5,696 nucleotides of DNA from assembly GCA_019310195.1 (NCBI GenBank), contig JAFDET010000211.1:1-5696 (forward strand). Reading direction: 5' to 3'. The notes beneath the pieces are model-generated. The model did no database searches, was not told where the DNA came from, and worked only from the letters and a program-made list of their open reading frames with translations. A program made the translations under genes and the position numbers. Positions 1 to 3,783 of the stretch are shown in pieces (within the stretch, counting starts at the first letter, position 1; each line of letters opens with the position of its first letter). The DNA is from Deltaproteobacteria bacterium. Lineage in GTDB: Bacteria; Myxococcota_A; UBA9160; JAFDET01.

Positions 1-201
1 GGAGACGAGGTGTTCAAACAGCTCCAGGAGCTGCGTGCCGGCATCCCCGTGATCGCGGTCAGCGGCTACAACGAAGAAGTGGCGGCCGAGCGCTTCGGCA
101 CCCGCGGCTTTGCCGGCTTCGTCTGCAAGCCCTATGAGCCGGAACAGCTGGTCGAGATCGTGCGCTCGGTGATCGAGACGTCAGGTCGCTCTTCAGGCTA
201 G
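1..201 (+). CDS. C-terminal end of a response-regulator receiver domain (5' truncated by window)
   Basis: The reading frame is open from the first base and ends at TAG 199-201, leaving 66 residues. What remains is the second half of a CheY-like receiver: helix 3 (GDEVFKQLQELRAG), strand beta-4 with the conserved switch serine in VIAVSGYNE, and strand beta-5 with the invariant Lys-Pro pair in FVCKPYEPEQL, then the final helix. The phospho-accepting Asp lies upstream of the window. The SGYNE...GFAGFVCKPY wording is typical of receivers at the C-terminus of hybrid sensor histidine kinases, where the protein ends soon after the last helix, as here. A stand-alone response regulator cannot be excluded. 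The role is a phosphorelay in the cytoplasm; the sensed signal is unknown. The next genes do not suggest a target. Confidence 0.85.
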   Translation, partial: GDEVFKQLQELRAGIPVIAVSGYNEEVAAERFGTRGFAGFVCKPYEPEQLVEIVRSVIETSGRSSG

Positions 202-210
202 ATCCCCGTC

Positions 211-230
211 GGGGCGCGGCGTCGCGCCCC
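211..230 (+). terminator. GC-rich hairpin after the receiver gene, possible terminator
   Basis: A perfect 8-bp stem (GGGGCGCG / CGCGCCCC) with a GCGT loop starts 9 bases after the TAG stop. No T-tract follows, so it is not a classical intrinsic terminator. It could slow polymerase, protect the 3' end, or act with Rho. The hairpin is seen directly; the terminator role is inferred from its position. Confidence 0.4.
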
Positions 231-332
231 GCCACGGCCCCACCGCGCCGCTGAACTTCCGCTTCTTCGCCCTCTTCAACGCCCGGGAGCTCCCGGTCAC
301 GCAGGTTCCCCTCGGACTTTCGGCGCAGGGGC

Positions 333-422
333 CCTACGGTCTCCGTAGCCTGAGGTCCCCCTGGGATTGGTCATAACGGGGGCTCTCGGACATCAGAAAC
401 CCCCTTTGGAATCCCTATCCGC
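333..422 (+). repeat. Dispersed 90-base repeat, copy 1
   Basis: This stretch matches 2767-2857 in the same orientation with four substitutions and one single-base indel (about 94% identity); similarity stops sharply on both sides. It contains an inverted repeat CTACGG-TCT-CCGTAG (334-348) and a long-range pair GGGATT (363-368) with AATCCC (410-415). These enclose a small hairpin near 376-388 whose stem differs from copy 2 partly by an A-U to G-U change. It carries no ORF of its own. It sits inside a broken PEP-CTERM gene frame. A 5-base GCAGG occurs on both sides (325-329 and 424-428), though offset from the exact edges. It may be a small non-autonomous mobile element, a REP-like sequence or a structured RNA; I do not recognise a named family. 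Confidence 0.9.
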
Positions 423-582
423 TGCAGGTCGGCGCCGACGGCATGCTCGAGATCGGCTTTCGCCAGGGCGACCCGACGAAGACGGGGCAGCTGAACGGAG
501 TCCTGCTAGTGCCCGAGCTCGGGCCCCACGCGTTGCTGCTCCTCGCCGCCAGCGGCCTCGCCGAGCGGCGACGGCGGCGTCC

Positions 583-1350
583 CTAGGACTTCTTGTTCAG
601 CTCGCGCTGGATGGCCGCCTTGAAGGCGCTGAAGGGCTGGGCGCCCGACATGAAGCGTCCGTTCACGAAGAAGCTCGGCGTTCCGGTCACCCCGAGGCTG
701 GCCGCCTGCTGCTTGTCCGCTTCGATCTCCTTCTTCACCTCGGCGGAAGCCGCGTCCTTCTTGAACTTCGCGACGTCCAGGCCCAGCTCCTGCGCCCACT
801 CGTCGTACTTCTCGGGCGACATCTCCTTCTGATTCTCGAAGATCTTGTCGTGCATCTCCCAGAACTTGCCCTGTCGCCCGGCGGCCATGGCTGCGGCGTG
901 GGCGGCGGGGGCCTTGGCGTGGAAGGCGAGCGGGAGATTCTTGAACGCAATGCGGACGTCGTCGCCGTACTCCTTCATCACCTCGTCGAGCGTCGGGCTG
1001 ACCCGCCCGCAGAAGGGGCACTGGAAGTCGGAGAACTCGACGATCGTGATCTTGGCGTCTTCAGGCCCGCGGACCGGCGCCCCGTTGAGCTTGATCTCGT
1101 AGACCTTCGCCGGATCCGGCCCGCGGCGCTTGGGCGCGGCGGCCTGGCGCACCGGCGCGGCCGAGCCCATGGCGTCCTTCATCTCGGTCATTGCCACCCG
1201 CATTCCCTCGAGGCGCTCGGCGGTCTCCCGGACCGACTCAGAAACGAGCGAGCTTCCGTACACCACCGCTGCTCCCAGGATGAGGGCTGCGACGATTGCG
1301 GAGACGCCCGCTAGTCCCGCTCCGGACGATTGGTTCTCTGAACTGGCCAT
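583..1350 (-). CDS. Membrane-anchored DsbA-family thiol:disulfide oxidoreductase
   Basis: A 255-residue protein. An N-terminal hydrophobic segment at about residues 12-33 (AGLAGVSAIVAALILGAAVV) lacks an obvious signal-peptidase site, so it probably anchors the protein in the inner membrane. A short coiled or helical stretch (about 35-62) and a Lys/Pro/Ala linker follow. The thioredoxin fold begins at about 86, with the strand ITIVEFSDFQ leading into the catalytic CPFC (111-114), then the helical insertion (about 145-200) and the cis-proline loop TGTPSFFVNG (Pro225). This is the DsbA/DSBA-like thioredoxin group that oxidises or shuffles cysteines in exported proteins. CPFC differs from E. coli DsbA CPHC and is common in this group. 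Start at ATG 1348-1350 is supported by AAGGAG six bases upstream. Its stop overlaps the stop of the plus-strand remnant. It may serve Cys-containing secreted neighbours, which is inference. Confidence 0.88.
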   Translation of the reverse strand: MASSENQSSGAGLAGVSAIVAALILGAAVVYGSSLVSESVRETAERLEGMRVAMTEMKDAMGSAAPVRQAAAPKRRGPDPAKVYEIKLNGAPVRGPEDAKITIVEFSDFQCPFCGRVSPTLDEVMKEYGDDVRIAFKNLPLAFHAKAPAAHAAAMAAGRQGKFWEMHDKIFENQKEMSPEKYDEWAQELGLDVAKFKKDAASAEVKKEIEADKQQAASLGVTGTPSFFVNGRFMSGAQPFSAFKAAIQRELNKKS

Positions 1351-1356
1351 GGCTTG

Positions 1357-1362
1357 CTCCTT
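1357..1362 (-). promoter_or_regulatory. Ribosome binding site for the DsbA-family gene
   Basis: AAGGAG on the minus strand lies six bases before the ATG at 1350. It is the best Shine-Dalgarno in this part of the window and fixes the start of the thiol oxidoreductase. Confidence 0.75.
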
Positions 1363-1380
1363 GTCCTGTCGGTCTGCGCA

Positions 1381-1402
1381 GAGCGGGCCCCACGTCCCGC
1401 TC
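1381..1402 (-). promoter_or_regulatory. Perfect inverted repeat in the leader of the DsbA-family gene
   Basis: GAGCGGG (1381-1387) and CCCGCTC (1396-1402) form a 7-bp perfect stem with an 8-base loop. It sits between the candidate promoter and the ribosome site, so it would lie near the 5' end of the transcript. It could be a leader hairpin or a regulator site. The symmetry is seen; any function is inferred. Confidence 0.35.
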
Positions 1403-1418
1403 TCCGAACCGGCGGAGA
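1401..1418 (-). promoter_or_regulatory. Operator-like inverted repeat overlapping the candidate -10
   Basis: TCTCCG (1401-1406) and CGGAGA (1413-1418) are perfect 6-base inverted half-sites around AACCGG. The right half-site overlaps the proposed -10 box at 1416-1421, a position where a repressor would block transcription. The binding protein is unknown, and GC-rich sequence makes chance symmetry possible. Confidence 0.3.
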
Positions 1419-1444
1419 ATAGACCCGCGCCCCCCTGGCTACAA
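1416..1444 (-). promoter_or_regulatory. Candidate sigma-70-type promoter for the DsbA-family gene
   Basis: On the minus strand TTGTAG (1439-1444, three of six matches to TTGACA) and TATTCT (1416-1421, four of six to TATAAT) are separated by exactly 17 bases. It lies in the 105-base gap between the dockerin-like reading frame and the DsbA-family gene, about 65 bases before the start codon. It is a weak match and the assignment is tentative. Confidence 0.35.
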
Positions 1445-1455
1445 CTCGCCGGGGC

Positions 1456-1650
1456 TCAGGGCGTGATCTGCAGGTGGTTGTTCATGGCGTTCTGCATCTC
1501 GGTGATGTCCACGGTGCCATCACCGCTCGCATCGGCCGCCGGACACGTCGCCAGGGGCTCGTCGCCCAGGAAAATGTTGATGACGGTCTGCACCTCGTCG
1601 ATGGTGACGCCGTCGATTCCATTGCAGTCGCCGATCAGGCCCCCCACCAC
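1456..1650 (-). CDS. Orphan dockerin-like calcium-binding module (small gene or 3' gene fragment)
   Basis: Up to 64 residues containing two dockerin/EF-hand-type loops: DCNGIDGVTIDE (8-19) and DASGDGTVDITE (40-51). Each is followed by an amphipathic helix (VQTVINIFLG and MQNAMNNHLQ), with cysteines at 9 and 36. The CNG-DG-VTIDE ... CPA-D-DG pattern is a common C-terminal module of long secreted proteins in deltaproteobacteria-like genomes, where it binds calcium and may mediate protein contact. A GTG at 1648-1650 can start it, but no Shine-Dalgarno precedes it and there is no signal peptide, so a decayed end of a larger gene is likely. The frame is open upstream right up to the TGA of the PEP-CTERM gene, 57 bases away, in the same reading frame. 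The domain call is firm; whether it is a functional gene is not. Confidence 0.6.
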   Translation of the reverse strand: MVGGLIGDCNGIDGVTIDEVQTVINIFLGDEPLATCPAADASGDGTVDITEMQNAMNNHLQITP

Positions 1651-1707
1651 GGCAGGGTGACATACGAACCGGGAGCGGGCACCGGGGCCCGCGCCGACGC
1701 CGGCGGC

Positions 1708-2412
1708 TCAGTCGCGCCGTCGACGGCGTCCCGCCGCCAGCAGGCCGAGCACGCCCAGGCCGTACAGCAGAGCGCCGGAGGGCTCCGGAATGGGGGGGGC
1801 CCCCTGGAAGGTGACCGACGATACGTAGATCTTCAGGGTTTCGCCGCGGGCCCTGCCGAACGACTCCGGCGCCAGGAACTGGAAGCGGTCGCTGATCAGC
1901 GAAATGGGGCCCAGCACGCCGTTCACCAGGGTCGCCGTGTTGATGGGGTTGTTGAAGCCCGCGGCCGTGGTCGGGTTGGTCGCGCCGGTGTGAATCCCGA
2001 TCGTGCCGGAGTAGACGTCGTTGTGGTCGCCGTTGCTGAAGCTGATCGAAGTGATCTCCACGACCGAATCGAACTCGAGGATCCCGACCTCGTTCAGGCT
2101 GATGTTGTCCTCGGGGCTGCCTTCGCAGTCGTCGGTCGGGCACACGCCGAAGCCGCCGTCCTTGCCGCCGGACAGGTCGTCCAGATAGCCGTAGGGAGGG
2201 GCCGTCGTGTAGGACCCCGAGCCGTCGCTGAGGGCGCGGGCCATAGCGGTCACGTCGATCGTGCTGCCGCCCGCATTCAGGAACGTCTCCGACGAGAAGG
2301 CGCGCTCGAGGCCGGCCGCCTCGGCCACGAAGTCCAGGGTGAACGCGCCCGCGGGCCGTGCTGTAAACGCCAGGGCCGCGACGGCCAGGCCCAATACGCT
2401 AATACGCAACAT
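1708..2412 (-). CDS. PEP-CTERM sorting-domain secreted protein, function unknown
   Basis: About 234 residues, complete. The N-terminus (LRISVLGLAVAALAFTARP) is a Sec signal peptide with likely cleavage after Ala-Gly-Ala, before FTLDFVAEAAG. The mature part is acidic, rich in Gly/Ser/Thr/Asn, with two cysteines close together (VCPTDDCEGSPEDN) and beta-strand patterns such as VVEITSISFSNGDHNDVYSG and SDRFQFLAP. The C-terminus has IPEPSGALLYGLGVLGLLAA then five arginines and a final Asp, a classic PEP-CTERM signal. Such proteins are exported, recognised by an exosortase in the inner membrane, cleaved, and usually linked to exopolysaccharide or surface matrix. No exosortase is in the window. Two ATGs are adjacent (2415 and 2412); AGAGGA at 2419-2424 is better spaced for 2412. 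The middle domain matches no family I can name. Confidence 0.88.
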   Translation of the reverse strand: MLRISVLGLAVAALAFTARPAGAFTLDFVAEAAGLERAFSSETFLNAGGSTIDVTAMARALSDGSGSYTTAPPYGYLDDLSGGKDGGFGVCPTDDCEGSPEDNISLNEVGILEFDSVVEITSISFSNGDHNDVYSGTIGIHTGATNPTTAAGFNNPINTATLVNGVLGPISLISDRFQFLAPESFGRARGETLKIYVSSVTFQGAPPIPEPSGALLYGLGVLGLLAAGRRRRRD

Positions 2413-2418
2413 CATTGA

Positions 2419-2424
2419 TCCTCT
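2419..2424 (-). promoter_or_regulatory. Ribosome binding site of the PEP-CTERM gene
   Basis: AGAGGA on the minus strand is six bases from the second of two tandem ATGs (2410-2412) and only three from the first, so the second is the likelier start. The frame is open further upstream to 2952, but that stretch has no coding character and crosses the repeat. Confidence 0.55.
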
Positions 2425-2673
2425 CTGCTCCCCGTCCCAAGGCAGCGCAGGGCGGGACACGCGCTCCGCCGCTTCGTAGGTAAGTGGCCCCACCTGAGCA
2501 GATGTGTCACTAGAATGAGGCTTTTCCCCCCCAGCGGCCGGGCGCTGTACCTGGGCGCCGGCAGCTAGGAGCCGCAAGCCGGCGTATTGCCTGGGGATGG
2601 GTCCGGGCCCGCGGGGCCCCCGGGGCTCGGACGGGTCTTGACCAGGGCGCCAGCGAGTGCTCGTCTCCACATC
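2425..2673. other. Divergent intergenic region with a GC hairpin
   Basis: This stretch separates the minus-strand PEP-CTERM gene from the plus-strand signal-peptide fragment. I see no convincing gene or promoter consensus in it. It contains a strong hairpin at 2601-2632: outer arms GTCCG and CGGAC, inner GGGCCC-GCG-GGGCCC (2605-2619). A run of seven or more C lies near 2526-2533. Both PEP-CTERM and signal-peptide genes would need promoters here; none is obvious, including no clear sigma-54 GG-N10-GC box. Confidence 0.4.
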
Positions 2674-2787
2674 ATGAAGCAGCAGAATCGACGCGGGGCA
2701 GTCGGTGTGGGCCTGGCCGCCGGGCTGGTGGGCCTGCTTCTGGGCTCCGGCGCCTGGGCGGAGCCGCCTACAGTCTCCGTAGCCTGA
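2674..2787 (+). pseudogene. 5' end of a secreted-protein gene truncated by repeat copy 2
   Basis: From ATG 2674 the frame encodes MKQQNRRGAVGVGLAAGLVG, then LLLGSGAWAEPP. This is a textbook Sec signal peptide: basic N-region, about 18-residue hydrophobic core, and AWA cleavage site at residues 27-29. Only seven to eight residues later it stops at TGA 2785-2787, inside the 91-base repeat, whose similarity begins at 2767. The signal peptide followed by sudden loss at the repeat edge is best explained by insertion or recombination. The mature product is unknown. No strong Shine-Dalgarno precedes the ATG, so the fragment may be silent. Confidence 0.55.
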
Positions 2788-2857
2788 GGTCCCCCTGGGA
2801 TTGGGCATAACCGAGGGTTCTCGGACATCAGAAACCCCCTTTGGAATCCCTATCCGC
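2767..2857 (+). repeat. Dispersed 91-base repeat, copy 2
   Basis: Second copy of the element at 333-422, same orientation, about 94% identical. The first hairpin is CTACAG-TCT-CCGTAG (2768-2782, one mismatch). The long-range stem is GGGATT (2797-2802) with AATCCC (2845-2850). Inside it a perfect hairpin CCGAG-GGTT-CTCGG (2811-2824) corresponds to the weaker stem in copy 1. It cuts the signal-peptide frame on its left, and a different coding-like frame starts directly at its right edge. A 4-base AGCC occurs on both sides (2762-2765 and 2858-2861), too short to prove a target duplication. Confidence 0.9.
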
Positions 2858-3023
2858 AGCCAACGGGCGCTGGAAAATGGTGACCCGGTACGAAGCCAGG
2901 TTTCCAACGTCAGTGGGGAGTTCTTACGTCGGCTTTCGCTGCATCCAGCCAAGCAGGCCGAGAGCCGAGGCCAACAGCCATATCGCAGCCAGCGCTGGTA
3001 GCGATGCGCTGAAGTGCGTGTAG
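2858..3023 (+). pseudogene. Possible C-terminal remnant of a formylglycine-generating-enzyme-like protein
   Basis: Immediately after the repeat, a frame with codon register at 2862 reads NGRWKMVTRYEARFPTSVGS then SYVGFRCIQP and continues without conserved character to TAG 3021-3023. The ending YVGFRC resembles the hallmark C-terminal motif of the SUMF1/FGE-sulfatase fold (Y-x-GFRC or GFRL near the end). Only about 35 residues remain, with no start codon outside the repeat. It overlaps, on the opposite strand, a better-supported hydrophobic tail, so both cannot be real over 2924-3023. The motif match may be chance. Confidence 0.25.
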
Positions 3024-3145
3024 CCGACAGTGCCTAGTGCAAAGTCCGGATTGTCGTTCCGCACATACTGAATCACTCGAGTTGGATCCTGAAGCCACGC
3101 CGCCGGACCGATGGCTTGAACACCAACGGCAATTGACGCTGGCAC
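2924..3145 (-). pseudogene. C-terminal fragment with a VPLPA/PEP-CTERM-like sorting signal
   Basis: From a possible GTG at 3145 the minus strand encodes 73 residues ending at TAA 2924-2926. The end, SLPALAAIWLLASALGLLGW followed by MQRKPT, has the layout of the VPLPA variant of exosortase signals: a Pro-containing start, a Trp-Leu-Leu hydrophobic helix and a short basic tail. Before it lies VIQYVRNDNPDFALGTVGYT, which looks like a folded secreted domain. The region is less GC-rich than its surroundings, hinting at a different origin. There is no signal peptide or ribosome site and the upstream part is lost near 3150, where an unrelated plus-strand coding end begins. A small two-helix membrane protein is an alternative because residues near the GTG are also fairly hydrophobic. 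Confidence 0.45.
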
Positions 3146-3158
3146 GAATAAGAGGCTC

Positions 3159-3251
3159 GTGGGCGAAATCCCGCCCCTGCCTCCCGGCGCGCAGCCCGAC
3201 GCGAACGCCCTGGACCTGGACGCGCTGCTGGCTCACCTTCCGGCGGAGTGA
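3159..3251 (+). pseudogene. 3' end of an unidentified plus-strand gene
   Basis: A frame ending at TGA 3249-3251 reads EIPPLPPGAQPDANALDLDA then LLAHLPAE, with strongly GC-biased third positions (GAC CTG GAC GCG CTG CTG). This looks like a genuine C-terminus. Its upstream part is missing: the coding character disappears at about 3160 and the frame is closed by a TGA at 3117-3119. GTG at 3159 could start a 30-residue product but has no ribosome site. The stop lies 20 bases before the start of the lipoprotein gene, so the lost gene was probably once upstream of it in an operon. Confidence 0.35.
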
Positions 3252-3257
3252 ACCGGG

Positions 3258-3263
3258 AAGGAG
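3258..3263 (+). promoter_or_regulatory. Ribosome binding site that sets the lipoprotein start
   Basis: AAGGAG lies eight bases before the GTG at 3272. It argues against the earlier in-frame GTG at 3248, which would lie upstream of this site and add eight polar residues before the lipoprotein signal. Confidence 0.7.
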
Positions 3264-3271
3264 ATCAGCCC

Positions 3272-3727
3272 GTGCGATGGATCCTCGTGGCCACCCTGGC
3301 CGCCGCCCTGCTGGCGTGCGGCCCGTCCGAGAGCCAGGCCCCCGACGCCGCCACGGAGGCCCCGACCGGCACCTCCCTGGAGCAGCCGCCCTACCGGTTG
3401 GCAGGGCTCGCGGTGGAACGCAGCGGCAACCTCTACCTGGCGGGCCAACCAGACCGCGCGGCGCTCGAGGCAGCCCGCGACGCGGGCGTCGTGGCCGTCG
3501 TGAACCTGCGCCGGTCGGTGGAGATGACCTGGGACGAGGCCTCGGCGGTCGAGCAGCTGGGCCTGGCCTACTACCACGTGCCCGTGGGCGGCTCCAACGA
3601 CCGAAGCGCCGCCTTCGCCGAGGTGGATCGCATCGTGGCCGAGCTCGAAGGCCCGGTTCTGGTGCACTGCGCCAGCGGTGGGCGTGTGCGGATGTGGCTG
3701 GAGCAGTCCTCGTTGCCGGGCTCGTAA
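3272..3727 (+). CDS. Lipoprotein with beta-lactamase-hydrolase-like (DUF442) phosphatase fold
   Basis: 151 residues. The N-terminus MRWILVATLAAALLACG is a lipoprotein signal with lipobox LLAC and lipidated Cys16, so the protein is probably attached to a periplasm-facing membrane. A Pro/Ala/Glu-rich linker leads to the domain at about 42: GNLYLAGQPDRAALEAARDA, strand VVAVVNLRRSVEMTW, strand YYHVPVGG, helix AAFAEVDRIVAEL, strand GPVLVHC and the phosphate-binding loop HCASGGR (132-138). This order matches the DUF442/Blh group of protein-tyrosine-phosphatase relatives, with catalytic Cys133 and Arg138. The family usually continues about 30 residues past the loop; here only 13 remain, beginning RVRMW where GNRVGxxW is usual, so a 3' deletion or frameshift is possible. 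Substrate unknown. The terminator-like sequence follows directly. Confidence 0.78.
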   Translation: MRWILVATLAAALLACGPSESQAPDAATEAPTGTSLEQPPYRLAGLAVERSGNLYLAGQPDRAALEAARDAGVVAVVNLRRSVEMTWDEASAVEQLGLAYYHVPVGGSNDRSAAFAEVDRIVAELEGPVLVHCASGGRVRMWLEQSSLPGS

Positions 3728-3753
3728 GCTCCCGTCACGGCAACGTTTCATCT

Positions 3754-3776
3754 ACGCGAACGCGTTCTCTTTCTTT
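3754..3776 (+). terminator. Weak intrinsic terminator after the lipoprotein gene
   Basis: ACGC-GAAC-GCGT forms a short hairpin (3754-3765), followed by a T-rich run TTCTCTTTCTTT. It lies 26 bases after the lipoprotein stop and before the convergent thioesterase stop. The short stem makes it weak. Larger arms GCTCCCG (3728-3734) and CGGGAGC (3778-3784) bracket the whole gap between the two convergent genes. Confidence 0.45.
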
Positions 3777-3783
3777 GCGGGAG

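Larger units (their letters stand above)
203..586 (+). pseudogene. Remnant of a PEP-CTERM secreted-protein gene, interrupted by the 90-base repeat
   Basis: After the repeat, the frame from about 423 to TAG 584-586 encodes LQVGADGMLEIGFRQGDPT, a short Thr/Gly linker, then VPELGPHALLLLAASGLAE and five arginines. That is the architecture of a PEP-CTERM exosortase sorting signal (VPE motif, hydrophobic helix, Arg cluster; here PEL instead of PEP), preceded by a beta-sandwich-like end. Before the repeat, the same frame is open with strongly GC-biased third positions and reads LNFRFFALFNARELPVTQVP (about 251-310). A TAA inside the repeat (374-376) breaks the frame. No start codon or ribosome site is visible; the left part runs out of the receiver gene. 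I therefore call it a 5'-truncated, insertion-interrupted gene tail. The PEP-CTERM end is fairly secure; that the left part belongs to the same gene is inference. Confidence 0.55.

Noticed and set aside
333..422. Repeat as an integron attC site
   Set aside because: The size and symmetry invited the idea, but the outer core sites (RYYYAAC and GTTRRRY) are absent and no integrase or cassette array is seen.
202..582. tRNA or other known small RNA gene in the first gap
   Set aside because: No cloverleaf arms, CCA end or T-loop consensus; the gap is explained by gene remnants and the repeat.
367..1314. Long plus-strand open frame opposite the DsbA-family gene
   Set aside because: Arg/Ala/Leu-rich low-complexity translation typical of the antisense of a GC-rich gene; the minus strand has clear domain motifs and a ribosome site.
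2601..2632. GC hairpin as an intrinsic terminator
   Set aside because: No T-tract on either strand and no gene ends next to it; left as an unexplained hairpin in the intergenic entry.
333..2857. CRISPR array
   Set aside because: Only two copies, 2.4 kb apart and too long for CRISPR repeats; no regular spacers.
2858..2875. Possible QPTGA motif of FGE-type proteins right after repeat copy 2
   Set aside because: Only five residues before a stop codon in that frame; too short to support a call.
2413..2952. N-terminal extension of the PEP-CTERM frame up to 2952
   Set aside because: The extension crosses the repeat and intergenic DNA without coding character; the signal peptide and ribosome site place the start at 2412/2415.
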